Source: Ardenticatenales bacterium (GTDB taxonomy: Bacteria; Chloroflexota; Anaerolineae; Promineifilales; Promineifilaceae). From it: a DNA stretch of 64,000 nucleotides. The notes beneath the pieces were generated by a model. The model saw nothing but the letters and a program-made list of their open reading frames with translations. It had not been told where the DNA came from and ran no database searches. The stretch covers positions 1 to 64,000 of the forward strand of contig JACKBL010000004.1 in NCBI GenBank assembly GCA_020634515.1, given 5' to 3'. Shown one piece after another: positions 26,219-34,683 of this stretch (positions are counted from its first letter, which is position 1; every line of letters begins with the position of its first letter). The translations under genes were made by a program, and so were the position numbers.

Positions 26219-26548
26219 ATGCTTCCCAAACCGGACGACCTCTTCAAACAATCCTTTGAGCAGTGGGAAAAGCAGACCGCGGACTTCTGGAACGCCGTCT
26301 TGCGCGACCCCGGCTTCCTGAAAAGCGCCTGGCAGGTCATGGAAATAAGCCTGAAAAGTCAGCAGGCTTTCAACCAGGCCACCCAGGCCAACCTGGAGGC
26401 GTGGCAGTTCCCCACCCGCGACCGCCAGGAACGCATCCTGCACCAGATCAATCGGCTGCAAATGATGCTCGACGACCTGGACGACCGGTTGGATACGATT
26501 CTTGAGCGCCTGGAAATGCCGGCAAACACCGGCGAAGAAAAGCAGTAG
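26219..26548 (+). CDS. PhaE-like coiled-coil protein
   Basis: 109 aa. The N-terminal half (FKQSFEQWEKQTADFWNAVL) resembles the helical start of class III PHA synthase subunit PhaE. The C-terminal half (INRLQMMLDDLDDRLDTILE) is a leucine-rich coiled coil. It lies 16 bases after the phasin gene and 42 bases before the first PhaC. Class III synthases need a PhaE partner of about 350 aa. This protein and the one at 25307 are much shorter, so one or both may replace it. Assignment is moderate. Confidence 0.7.
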   Translation: MLPKPDDLFKQSFEQWEKQTADFWNAVLRDPGFLKSAWQVMEISLKSQQAFNQATQANLEAWQFPTRDRQERILHQINRLQMMLDDLDDRLDTILERLEMPANTGEEKQ

Positions 26549-26590
26549 CGCACTTCCATAAAGACATGTGCGCCATTCCCGCTCATACCC

Positions 26591-27691
26591 ATGAATGATT
26601 CCGCTGACGCCTATGCCCAATTCCTACGCCAGTGGAGCCGACTGTGGCAGACAGGTTTTGCCACCGTATGGCAATCCTATGCCCAATGGGCGGACTCCGT
26701 GCAGGCATACCAACTCGGTCAGGCGCAAGTCGGCCAAACCTCCGCCGAAGAAATATGGCGAATGGGGCGCGCCCGCCTCATTCGCTATCATCCCCTCACC
26801 GACCAACGCTACCCAATCCCCGTCTTCTGCATCCCCTCGCTCATCAATCGTTACTACATCCTGGACCTCCTGCCTGAACGCAGCCTGGTTAAACACCTCG
26901 TTTCCCTGGGGCTGGATGTGTACATGCTTGATTGGGGTCAGCCCACGCAAACGGACGAGCGTATCTCGCTTGACGACCACCTGACAATCTACCTACACCA
27001 GGCGCTCGACGCCGTCCTCGCCCACAGCGGCGCGACGCAAGCAACCTTGCTCGGCTACTGCATGGGCGGGATGTTTGCCGCCATCTATGCCGCCCTTTTT
27101 GGTGACCGCGTCGCCAATCTCATCAACCTGGCAGGCCCCATCAACTACCACGACAATGGCATTTTTTCCCTGCTCACCCGTGCCGACTGGTTCGACCCCG
27201 ACAAACTCGTGGACGCCTATGGCAACGTCCCCGCCGCCCTACTCTGCGCCACCTTCCAGATGCTGCGCCCCACCAGCCACCTCCTGCGCGCCCTCTACCT
27301 CTACAACCAGATGGACGACGCGGACTATGTGCGCAGCTTTGCGGCCATGCAAATGTGGATTTTCGATCAGGTTGATTTTCCCGGGCAGGCATTTCGCCGT
27401 TACGTAAGAGCTTTGTACCAGGAAAACCAACTCGTCCACTTCAATTTCACCATCCATGACCAGCGCGTCGATCTGGGGCGAATTAGCTGCCCCGTGCTAA
27501 CCATTGCCTCGGAACATGACGAAACCGCCCCCGCCCACTCCGTCGCTATTCTCAACGACCTCGTCAGCAGCAGTGACCAGCAATTGTTGATGCTAAAAGG
27601 ACCGCACGTGGGCATGGTCGCCGGGCGCGGCGCACCCAAACACCTCTGGCCGCCGCTGGGCGACTGGCTGGTCGCCCACAGCCGTCTGTAG
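26591..27691 (+). CDS. phaC: Class III polyhydroxyalkanoate synthase PhaC, copy 1
   Basis: 366 aa, the usual length of class III PhaC. The alpha/beta-hydrolase core carries the lipase-like box GYCMGG with nucleophile Cys157, the Asp in SEHDETAP (Asp310) and the His in GPHVGM (His339), so the catalytic triad is complete. It polymerises hydroxyacyl-CoA into granule polyester. It follows three small phasin/PhaE-like genes and precedes a second PhaC by 65 bases. Relative to copy 2 it has a longer helical N-terminus (WSRLWQTGFATVWQSYAQWA), which could contact the coiled-coil partner. Confidence 0.93.
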   Translation: MNDSADAYAQFLRQWSRLWQTGFATVWQSYAQWADSVQAYQLGQAQVGQTSAEEIWRMGRARLIRYHPLTDQRYPIPVFCIPSLINRYYILDLLPERSLVKHLVSLGLDVYMLDWGQPTQTDERISLDDHLTIYLHQALDAVLAHSGATQATLLGYCMGGMFAAIYAALFGDRVANLINLAGPINYHDNGIFSLLTRADWFDPDKLVDAYGNVPAALLCATFQMLRPTSHLLRALYLYNQMDDADYVRSFAAMQMWIFDQVDFPGQAFRRYVRALYQENQLVHFNFTIHDQRVDLGRISCPVLTIASEHDETAPAHSVAILNDLVSSSDQQLLMLKGPHVGMVAGRGAPKHLWPPLGDWLVAHSRL

Positions 27692-27756
27692 CACCGATTT
27701 CTCGCGGCAGCCCGCCAACCGTCAACGGACCTACTCACATCTCTCAAGGAATTCCC

Positions 27757-28842
27757 ATGCCGGCAAACTTCACCCAGGCCTTGTGGCAAGATTGGAACGC
27801 TTACCAACGGCGCACAGCGGTGCGCGGGCTGCGCTGGCTGCAAGTGCAGACCAGGCCGCCGCAAATGGCGGAGTTGCAATTGGGTCCCACCCCCGCCGAA
27901 ACGGAATACACGGTAAACAAAAGCCGTCTGCTGCGCTACATCAACCCCAAGCGCAACCCAGACCTGGGCCGACCGCTTCTTTTGGTCCCCTCCATCATCA
28001 ACAAGCACTACATCATGGACTTGCAGCCGGGGCGCAGCATGGTCGCTTATCTGCTGGAGGAAGGATTTGATGTATGGGTGGTGGATTGGGGCGCGCCCGG
28101 CCCGGAAGACCGCTTCGACACCTTCGATGATTACATTGTCACCTATTTGCGGCGGCTGGTGCGGCGGGTGCGGCGGGCAACGGGTGGTCAGACAGTTTCG
28201 CTGTTGGGGTACTGCATTGGCGGCATCTTCACCACGATTTACGCGGCCCTGTTCCCACAAGACATCGGCAACCTGATCAACCTGGCCGGTCCGATTGATT
28301 TCAGCGATGACGGATTGCTGTGCGCCTGGACGCGCCCCGACCACTTCCGCCCGGATGCCATCGTAGATGCCTATGGCAATATGCCCGGATGGTTAATGAA
28401 CAGCGCCTTCAATAACGCGATCCCGGGTAATGCTTTGCGGCAGTCATTGAGCTTGTGGGAGCGGTTGGATGATGAGACGCGGCTGCAAGAATATCTAGGG
28501 CTACAGTTCTGGCTGCGGGACGAGGTGGATTTTCCCGGCGCGGCGTATCGCAAGTACGTCAAGGCGCTCTATCAAGAAAACAGGTTGGCGCAAGGGCGAT
28601 TGGAGATTGCCGGCATTCCCGTCAACCTCGCCGCCATCACCGCACCCCTCCTAAACATCACCGCCACCTACGACCACATCGCCCCCTCTCCATCCGTCCT
28701 CGCTTTAAACGACCTCGTCAGCAGTACGGACCAGGAGACGTTGGTGATCCGGGGCGGGCACATTGGCATCGTTGCCGGCAAGAACGCCAAACAAAACCTC
28801 TGGCCCCAACTCGCCAACTGGTTGCGCCCGCGCAGCGGCTAA
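27757..28842 (+). CDS. phaC: Class III polyhydroxyalkanoate synthase PhaC, copy 2
   Basis: 361 aa and clearly paralogous to the preceding gene. The box is GYCIGG with Cys153, then Asp306 (ATYDHIAPS) and His335 (GGHIGIVAG), so it too should be active. Shared blocks include DLGRPLLLVPSIINKHYIMD and DEVDFPGAAYRKYVKALYQE. A CTCAAGGAATTCCC leader supplies the ribosome site. Two adjacent but diverged PhaC genes suggest subunits of a heteromer or enzymes with different hydroxyacyl chain preference. The following gene lies 21 bases away on the opposite strand. Confidence 0.93.
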   Translation: MPANFTQALWQDWNAYQRRTAVRGLRWLQVQTRPPQMAELQLGPTPAETEYTVNKSRLLRYINPKRNPDLGRPLLLVPSIINKHYIMDLQPGRSMVAYLLEEGFDVWVVDWGAPGPEDRFDTFDDYIVTYLRRLVRRVRRATGGQTVSLLGYCIGGIFTTIYAALFPQDIGNLINLAGPIDFSDDGLLCAWTRPDHFRPDAIVDAYGNMPGWLMNSAFNNAIPGNALRQSLSLWERLDDETRLQEYLGLQFWLRDEVDFPGAAYRKYVKALYQENRLAQGRLEIAGIPVNLAAITAPLLNITATYDHIAPSPSVLALNDLVSSTDQETLVIRGGHIGIVAGKNAKQNLWPQLANWLRPRSG

Positions 28843-28863
28843 TGCCGGCACAAGAGCGCCCAC

Positions 28864-30039
28864 TCAATCCGCCGCGGCCACCGCCTCCGCCAGCAGCCCC
28901 TCCAGCCAGACGCCCCCCTCCATAATGCGATCCTTCCAGCCCGGCAGCAGCGCATCCAGCAAAAACGCCTGCGCCATGCCACTGTAGTAAAAGCGCGTAT
29001 CCCCCTGGTTCGCCTGTCGCCGCAGCGTGCTGATAGCCCGGCGCCACTGGCCGTCAAAATCACCATAGCCATAAAAATCCGCATCCAACGCCACCAACTC
29101 CGGCAGCGGCGCATAATCGGACTGGCTCGCCTGCCGCCATGTCGCCAGTTCCACGTACAACGCCATCCCCTCCAACCACTCCCGTTGCCGCTCGTAAATC
29201 TCGCCGGCTGCGGGCAACCCACGCTGCAAGCGGCGATGGTCCCGCTGCGCCAGAAAACGGCGCACCAGTTCCGTCCTATCCGCCGGGGAATCCGCCTCCA
29301 GCGCCGCCGCCAACAGCGACAACTCCTGGCGCCAATCATCCGTGAACAGGGGATCGTTCCACGGATAGCGGCTCGCGTACGATTGCTGCGCCGTTTCCGC
29401 ATTATCCAGCCGCTCCGGCGCTACCTGCCCCTGGTAGGCGTGGAAGGTTTCGTGCGCGACTTTGGCGATGTACCCTTCCGTATGGCCGATGAGGGGCGGG
29501 ATGAGCCAGGCATAGGGCAACGCCTGATCGAGCGGCGCGGGCAATTCCGCCTGCGTCTGCTGGCGCAGGGCAATCTCCAACCATTCCTTCGTTTGCAGGC
29601 TGGCGACCCACACCTCCCCCACGCGCACCGTAAACGCCTGCGGCGTGATGCCGTTTGTCAGTTCTTGGCGATAGTAGGGCCGCCCCAGGAACGTGTCGCC
29701 GGGAACCATCTCCCAGGGGCCGCCGCGCGGCCGGTTTTGCGGCATTTGCAGCCAACCGACGGCGGGATCGTCTAACCCAAGCAGAAAGGCGTACGATTCG
29801 TTGTAGGCGATCACGGGGATGTCGGCCTGCCCCCATCCCGGCCAGACGGATTCTCCCACGGTCTGGCGCAGATGGAAGAGTTCGGCCAGGCGCGCCTTTT
29901 CCGCCGGGCTGAGGCGGTCGGAGATGGCGGATTGGTTGGGGAGGCGGCGGGTGTTGAGGGTGAAGAAAATGCCGGCACTCACCACCACCACCAGCACGCC
30001 CACCAGCACACGAACGATGATCCCAGGCAAGCGTTTCAT
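28864..30039 (-). CDS. Membrane-anchored HExxH metallopeptidase-like protein
   Basis: 391 aa. One N-terminal membrane anchor (VRVLVGVLVVVVSAGIFFTL) is followed by a large outer domain. It contains the zinc motif HETFH (residues 196-200) preceded by GYIAKVA, and about 85 residues later GMALYVELA, which could supply the third, Glu ligand as in gluzincins. AGGAGG is placed nine bases before the ATG. I do not recognise the family by name. A cell-surface zinc protease is the most economical reading. It ends against the second PHA synthase, is transcribed toward it, and shares no obvious operon. Confidence 0.65.
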   Translation of the reverse strand: MKRLPGIIVRVLVGVLVVVVSAGIFFTLNTRRLPNQSAISDRLSPAEKARLAELFHLRQTVGESVWPGWGQADIPVIAYNESYAFLLGLDDPAVGWLQMPQNRPRGGPWEMVPGDTFLGRPYYRQELTNGITPQAFTVRVGEVWVASLQTKEWLEIALRQQTQAELPAPLDQALPYAWLIPPLIGHTEGYIAKVAHETFHAYQGQVAPERLDNAETAQQSYASRYPWNDPLFTDDWRQELSLLAAALEADSPADRTELVRRFLAQRDHRRLQRGLPAAGEIYERQREWLEGMALYVELATWRQASQSDYAPLPELVALDADFYGYGDFDGQWRRAISTLRRQANQGDTRFYYSGMAQAFLLDALLPGWKDRIMEGGVWLEGLLAEAVAAAD

Positions 30040-30120
30040 GAGGGTTCCTCCTCATCACGGCGGGGAATGATACCGCGCTTTGTCGTTACTGTAGCCGCGA
30101 ACCATCCCCCTCCGCGATAC

Positions 30121-30217
30121 CTAAGGGTTCGTTCGAGAATTACTTTGGGTTTTCCCACAAGTAAGAACCCTTCCAGCGCATCCGTCATTTCAAAATCTAT
30201 TAACGGATGCGCCCTAA
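30121..30217 (+). repeat. Dispersed hairpin repeat, copy B
   Basis: Best-preserved copy with both arms: CTAAGGGTTCG with AAGAACCCTT, and GCGCATCCGT with ACGGATGCGC, giving two adjacent stem-loops. The last 18 bases form the 3' end of the LuxR gene, including its stop codon. Read on the minus strand it stays open as DALEGFLLVGKPKVI, a peptide partly shared by the other copies. Confidence 0.7.
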
Positions 30218-30844
30218 CCGCTGTCGCAACGCCAGCGCCACCGCTTCCGTACGGCTACCCACCCCCAGTTTAGACAGAATACTGCTAACGTGAAATTTGG
30301 CCGTGGAGCGACTGACGAACAGCCGATCGGCAATTTCCGGATTACTCAAGCCCTGCACCATCAACGCCAGCACCTCCTGCTCGCGCGGCGTCAGATCGTA
30401 CCGGGTGGGCGGTGATTGCGCCGCGTGAATCAGCGCCTCCGTCGCCTCCGGGGCCAGGGTGGACTGCCCCATGAACGCATCGCGGATCGCATCTGCCAGC
30501 GCCGCGGCGGAAATGTTCTTCAACAGGTAGCTGATAGCGCCCGCTTGCAGCGCCCCCTGCACCAGTTTCTCCTCGCGGAAACTGGTGAGGGCGATCACCT
30601 TCACGCGCGGGTTGCTCTGCCGTATCGCCTTCGTCGCCGCCGCGCCATCCATTCCCGGCATAACCAGGTCCATAAGCACCACGTCCGGGTGACATTGGGC
30701 GCACAAGTCCACGGCCTCCGCGCCGCTGCTGGCTTCTCCCACCAGTTCCAGATCGTCGAAGGCCAGCAGAAAGGCGGTCAGGCCGCTGCGAACGACGGCA
30801 TGATCATCCACAATCATCACGCGAATGGGGCGAGGTGGGTTCAT
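30200..30844 (-). CDS. NarL/LuxR-type response regulator
   Basis: 214 aa. A receiver domain (VMIVDDHAVVRSGL; phosphoacceptor Asp in VVLMDLVMPGMDG; Thr/Lys side in VIALTSFREEK) precedes a LuxR-type helix-turn-helix (LTPREQEVLALMVQGLSNPE, then RLFVSRSTAKFHVSSILSKL). The start at 30844 follows CTGAGGAACG; the frame further upstream lies within the kinase gene. The histidine kinase stop is only ten bases upstream, so the pair form one two-component system. Target promoters are unknown. The C-terminal five residues come from a dispersed repeat. Confidence 0.95.
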   Translation of the reverse strand: MNPPRPIRVMIVDDHAVVRSGLTAFLLAFDDLELVGEASSGAEAVDLCAQCHPDVVLMDLVMPGMDGAAATKAIRQSNPRVKVIALTSFREEKLVQGALQAGAISYLLKNISAAALADAIRDAFMGQSTLAPEATEALIHAAQSPPTRYDLTPREQEVLALMVQGLSNPEIADRLFVSRSTAKFHVSSILSKLGVGSRTEAVALALRQRLGRIR

Positions 30845-30854
30845 GATGCGTTCC

Positions 30855-32168
30855 TCAGGGGGCAACGTCAGGGATGGGCCAGACGACGGTGACTTGCGTG
30901 CCTTCGTTGATCCCGCTTTCGATGGTGAGGGTGGCCCCGATTTTGCCGGCACGCTCGCGCATAATGCCCAACCCCATGGAATTCACGGGCACAACCTCCG
31001 GGTTAAAACCACGCCCATCGTCCCGAATCGTGAGGAGAACCCGCTCCGGCTGATAATGCAGCCAGATTTGCACCTGGTCCGCCGCCGCGTGCCGGGCAAT
31101 GTTGTGCAGCGATTCCTGGGCAATACGATAGAGAGCGACGCGGATTTCCGCCGGCAAATCCCCTCGCCCCACCACCTGCACCTCAATCGGCAGCCGCGCC
31201 CGGCCAATAATCGCCTCCGCCAACTGTCGCAGCAAATCGTCGAGACTGATTTCCATCAGGCTGGCCGGGCGCAGTTCCAACAGCAGCGTGCGCATTTCCG
31301 CCAGCGCGCCGCGCGTCAGTTCCCGCAGTTCCGCCAACCGCTGCCTCGCCTGCTCCGGGCTGCGCTCCCAAAGGCGCGGCAGCACATCCGCAATCAGGCT
31401 GGCGGAAAACAACGTCTGCGTCACGGCGTCGTGCAGTTCCCGCGCCAGCCGGTTGCGCTCCTCCGCCGCCGCCGCATACTGCGCCCGTTCATACAACCGC
31501 GCATTTTCAATCGCCAGCGCCGCCCGCTGCGCCAGGCTCATGAAAAGGCGCTGATCCTCTTCGCTAAAGGTGCGCGGCTCCAGGTAATCTACGTTGTAGA
31601 CGCCGTAGACCTGTTCACCAATTTTGATCGGCACGTGCATGAAGGCGCGAATCCCTTCCGGGTCGGTGATGCGGCGGGCCACCCGCGCATCCACCAGCGC
31701 ATCCTCGACGACAGCGGGAATGCCGGTGATGGCGACGACGCCCGCCAGACTCTTTTCCGGCGTGAGCAGTTCGGTTGCCAGCGTTTCCGGGCTGAAGCCA
31801 TAGGCGGCGCGCACCGCCAGCCGCTGCCGCGTGCCGTCCCACACCATGACCACGCTTTTGTCCGCTTGCAGCAAGTCCACGGCCACAACCGTCAGCGTTT
31901 GCAGCACTTCGTCCAGGTCCAGGTGACGATACAGCTCCTCGTCGGCGCGGTAGAGGGCCTCAAGCTGCTGCGTGCGCTGGTTGATCTCTTGGTTGCGGGC
32001 AAACATGCGCCGCTGCAAGGCCTGGTAGGCGTCCTGTAAATGCTTGTGCGCCTGCCGCTGCCGCGTCAGTTCCGCTTGCAGCGCGGCGGTACGCTGTTGC
32101 ACGTATGGCTCCAGGTCGGTGGGTGACGGTGGCGAAACAGAAGAAGGGGGACGTTCGGAGGGTGTCAC
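30855..32168 (-). CDS. GAF-domain NarX-type histidine kinase
   Basis: 437 aa with no membrane segment. The order is a coiled-coil N-terminus (about 25-75), a GAF domain (80-225, containing VYGVYNVDYLEPRTFSEED), and a HisKA_3 dimerisation helix with ERNRLARELHDAVTQ, where His246 is the phosphorylation site. The HATPase domain has ESLHNIARHA and DDGRGFNPE. It is a soluble sensor, probably reading a small cytosolic ligand or redox signal through GAF. It is cotranscribed with the response regulator that follows. Confidence 0.95.
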   Translation of the reverse strand: MTPSERPPSSVSPPSPTDLEPYVQQRTAALQAELTRQRQAHKHLQDAYQALQRRMFARNQEINQRTQQLEALYRADEELYRHLDLDEVLQTLTVVAVDLLQADKSVVMVWDGTRQRLAVRAAYGFSPETLATELLTPEKSLAGVVAITGIPAVVEDALVDARVARRITDPEGIRAFMHVPIKIGEQVYGVYNVDYLEPRTFSEEDQRLFMSLAQRAALAIENARLYERAQYAAAAEERNRLARELHDAVTQTLFSASLIADVLPRLWERSPEQARQRLAELRELTRGALAEMRTLLLELRPASLMEISLDDLLRQLAEAIIGRARLPIEVQVVGRGDLPAEIRVALYRIAQESLHNIARHAAADQVQIWLHYQPERVLLTIRDDGRGFNPEVVPVNSMGLGIMRERAGKIGATLTIESGINEGTQVTVVWPIPDVAP

Positions 32169-32538
32169 AGTGGTTCCCGCGAGAAAGGGGTAAAGTGGGG
32201 CAAATGCGCCTTATTAAGTGTAACCGTGCCGGCATTTTTTCACCAGTGAGAAACAGCACCTCGGGTCAAGATGAAAGTCAGCGAATGACTATCAGCCTCA
32301 GGGAGACATGTACCCAAAACCTTCGCGGAAGCTCCGTTTCCGGCCAAGCGCGCCTCATCGTTCACGTCATTTAGCACCCAAACCACTTCCGGGAAGGGGG
32401 TCATCAATGGAGCGTCACCGCGCCCGGCCCGTTCCACTGGCGGCAACACGGCGTTAACAGTAAACTTCCAGGATGTGACAAGAGGCGGGACGCATTCACG
32501 CGCAACTCCACCCGCCCGCAAAGGCAGGAAGGTGCTGG
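32169..32538. other. Divergent intergenic region
   Basis: 370 bases between the divergent kinase and methyltransferase genes. It contains one TGCCGGCA octamer near 32228 and a short hairpin-capable CGGAAGCTCCGTTTCCGG near 32328. I see no gene and no convincing promoter pair. Confidence 0.4.
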
Positions 32539-33024
32539 ATGGAAAAACAACCGTGGTGGCGCGGGAGCCGAGGGGAGTGGTACGTGGTGGCGCAGTTTGC
32601 CCTGTTCGGCGTGGTGCTGGCGGGGCCGTGGTTGTGGCCGATGGGCGGCTGGCGACCATTGGCGGCTGTCGGCGGGCGCATCGTGGGGCTGCTGGTGGGT
32701 TTCATCGGGGGCACTTTTATTGCTGCCGGCATCGTCACCCTGGGACGCAACCTTTCCGCCCTGCCCCACCCCAAAGAAGACGCCAATCTCGTCGTCAGCG
32801 GCGCGTATAACCTGGTGCGCCACCCCATTTACAGCGGCATCATTCTTGGCTCACTCGGATGGGGGCTGCTCTGGAACAGCTTGTTCACCGTGGGGCTGGC
32901 GCTGCTGCTCTTCCTATTCTTTGACGTGAAATCCCGCCGCGAAGAAAAATGGCTGCGGCGCAAGTTTCCCGGCTACGCCGCCTACCAGCAGCGGGTACAC
33001 AAACTGATTCCCTTCATCTACTGA
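32539..33024 (+). CDS. ICMT/PEMT-like membrane methyltransferase
   Basis: 161 aa with three to four membrane segments. The C-terminal half carries the family signature NLVRHPIYSGIILGSLGWGL and EEKWLRRKFPGYAAYQQRV, in which Arg, His and the final Glu/Tyr contact S-adenosylmethionine. Such small enzymes methylate isoprenylcysteine, phospholipid headgroups or other lipidic substrates; bacterial members are mostly uncharacterised. AGGAAGGTGCTGG precedes the start. A rhodanese lipoprotein gene follows after 34 bases on the same strand, with no obvious biochemical link. Confidence 0.85.
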   Translation: MEKQPWWRGSRGEWYVVAQFALFGVVLAGPWLWPMGGWRPLAAVGGRIVGLLVGFIGGTFIAAGIVTLGRNLSALPHPKEDANLVVSGAYNLVRHPIYSGIILGSLGWGLLWNSLFTVGLALLLFLFFDVKSRREEKWLRRKFPGYAAYQQRVHKLIPFIY

Positions 33025-33058
33025 TCCCCGGTACGGGGCACAATCATTGAGGTATTGC

Positions 33059-33493
33059 ATGAAATTCAAATCAACATTTACCCTTCTCACGCTTCTTCTG
33101 CTGGCTTTCCTCGTCGCCTGCGGGGGGCAAGCCGCGCCCGCTGCCGTGGACACAGCCCCCGCCGCCGCGGGCAGCCTGGACCTGGCGGACACCGTAGACG
33201 TGCAAACGGTGTCCCAAATCAAGGACCGGTCCGACGTGGTGGTATTGGACGTGCGCGAGCAGTGGGAGTATGACGAGCAGCACATCCCCGGCGTGACGCT
33301 GATCCCCATGGGCGAGGTTCCCAACCGCCTCAGCGAAATCCCCACGGATAAGACCGTCATCGTCACCTGCCGTAGCGGCAACCGCAGCGGCCAGGTGACG
33401 GACTATCTGCGCCAGGCAGGCTACACGGACGTGCATAACATGGCCGGGGGCATTCTTGCCTGGCAGCAAGCGGGCTATTCCGTCGAACCATGA
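33059..33493 (+). CDS. Rhodanese-domain lipoprotein
   Basis: 144 aa. A lipoprotein signal ends in the lipobox LAFLVACGG. After a short Ala/Pro linker comes a single rhodanese domain: VVVLDVREQWEYDEQHIPG, the active-site loop TCRSGNRSG with a catalytic Cys, and NMAGGILAWQQAGY. Single-domain rhodaneses transfer sulfane sulfur from thiosulfate or persulfides, and this one would act outside the cytoplasmic membrane. It probably shares a transcript with the methyltransferase upstream. Confidence 0.93.
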   Translation: MKFKSTFTLLTLLLLAFLVACGGQAAPAAVDTAPAAAGSLDLADTVDVQTVSQIKDRSDVVVLDVREQWEYDEQHIPGVTLIPMGEVPNRLSEIPTDKTVIVTCRSGNRSGQVTDYLRQAGYTDVHNMAGGILAWQQAGYSVEP

Positions 33494-33577
33494 GCCGCGC
33501 GGCGGCGCGTTCCAACTTGCCTGAAAAACCGGTCTAGCATGCCCATAAAATGGGTCGATTTTCCCAGTGCGAAATAG

Positions 33578-33606
33578 TTGACGCATTTTTATGAACATGC
33601 TATACT
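33578..33606 (+). promoter_or_regulatory. Strong sigma70-type promoter with extended -10
   Basis: TTGACG at 33578-33583, a 17-base spacer and TATACT at 33601-33606, with TG one base upstream of the -10 box (TGCTATACT). This is the best promoter-like sequence noticed in the window. It faces the esterase gene, but an intrinsic terminator starts about 20 bases later. Confidence 0.75.
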
Positions 33607-33626
33607 TTATTTGGCTCCCCCCCCCG

Positions 33627-33672
33627 GAGGTGGTGCCTTAAGCGCCCGCTTAAGGCCCACCTCATTTTTTTT
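33627..33672 (+). terminator. Intrinsic terminator or attenuator hairpin
   Basis: GCCTTAAGCG at 33635-33644 pairs with CGCTTAAGGC at 33647-33656. Beyond a one-base bulge, GAGGTGG at 33627-33633 pairs with CCACCTC at 33657-33663. A run of eight T follows at 33665-33672. The stem is about 17 bp and GC-rich at the base. It lies between a strong promoter and the esterase start at 33726. Confidence 0.85.
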
Positions 33673-33725
33673 GCCCAAATACGGAAGATTCCGGTTTTGG
33701 GCGAGAATTCGGATTCTGGAAAGTG

Positions 33726-34454
33726 ATGATTGACACCCAACTCGTGATGGACGGCCCTGCTTTTCAGCGTGCCGGCATTCTCCACCGCGTCCACCAACCT
33801 CCCACAACAGGTCCCCATCCTACCGTCGTCATGCTGCATGGTCGTGCCGGCAACGAAGATGTGATGTGGGTCTTTGCCCGCGCCCTGCCGCCGGGCTGGC
33901 TGCTCGTCGCGCCCCGCGCCATCAAACCGGACGAGGGCGGATATGCCTGGCATCCGCGCCTGCCACACGTCTGGCCGTCGCTGGCGCAGTTTGACGCCGC
34001 CGTGGCCGTGGTAGCGCATCTGATCCGCGCCCTGCCGGCACTGTACAATGCCGACCCGCGCCGTCTCTACCTGATGGGATTCAGCCAGGGGGCGGCGCTC
34101 AGCTACGCGGTCGCCATGCGCCATCCCCCGCTGGTGCGGGGAGTGGCCGGATTGGTCGGATTCGCGCCGACGAATGCGGAGGAGGCCATGGCGCGGCAGG
34201 CGTTGGCCGGGCTGCCTGTGTTTATGGCGGTGGGGCGGCAGGATGACAAGATTCCGTATGAGCGGGCGCAAGCGTGCGCTACGATCTTGCGGGGAGCAGG
34301 AGCGGATTTGACGTGTCGGGAGTATGCGGGGGGGCATAAAATGCCGGCACAAGGCATGCGTGATCTAACAACCTGGTGGCAAACAATCGCCTTACGCGCA
34401 CCTACGCCAAACCCGCCAGCCGCGGCAGACAGTAGTGAAGACGATCAGAGGTAG
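33726..34454 (+). CDS. Phospholipase/carboxylesterase-family hydrolase
   Basis: 242 aa alpha/beta hydrolase. The nucleophile elbow is GFSQGAALS, the oxyanion region is VVMLHGRAGNEDV, Asp lies in VGRQDDKIPYE and His in YAGGHKMP, so the Ser-Asp-His triad is complete. This matches the YtpP/EstB-like carboxylesterase group acting on short-chain esters or lysophospholipids. The ATG at 33726 is used rather than the GTG one codon earlier. A promoter and a terminator hairpin lie within 150 bases upstream, so expression may depend on read-through. Confidence 0.88.
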   Translation: MIDTQLVMDGPAFQRAGILHRVHQPPTTGPHPTVVMLHGRAGNEDVMWVFARALPPGWLLVAPRAIKPDEGGYAWHPRLPHVWPSLAQFDAAVAVVAHLIRALPALYNADPRRLYLMGFSQGAALSYAVAMRHPPLVRGVAGLVGFAPTNAEEAMARQALAGLPVFMAVGRQDDKIPYERAQACATILRGAGADLTCREYAGGHKMPAQGMRDLTTWWQTIALRAPTPNPPAAADSSEDDQR

Positions 34455-34613
34455 CGTGTTTGCCCGCTATTCCAGTGGGTCCCGCTACCTCATCGTAGTA
34501 AGAGCGCCTTGTGCCAATTGTTGACGCAAAACAGCATCGTCAACCAGGCAGGTAGCGGCAGCAACCAACACGCTTCCTTTTCCTTTACCTCTCCCTTTCC
34601 TGTGGGATTTCCG

Positions 34614-34619
34614 TATAAT
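34614..34619 (+). promoter_or_regulatory. Possible -10 box before the 1623-aa gene
   Basis: TATAAT at 34614-34619, 65 bases before the start of the large gene. No clear -35 element lies at 16-18 bases, so this is weak. Confidence 0.3.
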
Positions 34620-34683
34620 GTAGCCATTCAGCCACCCATCCTCGCAACGCAGCCTTGTCTTGCTATGCCGGCAGGAGAATCCC

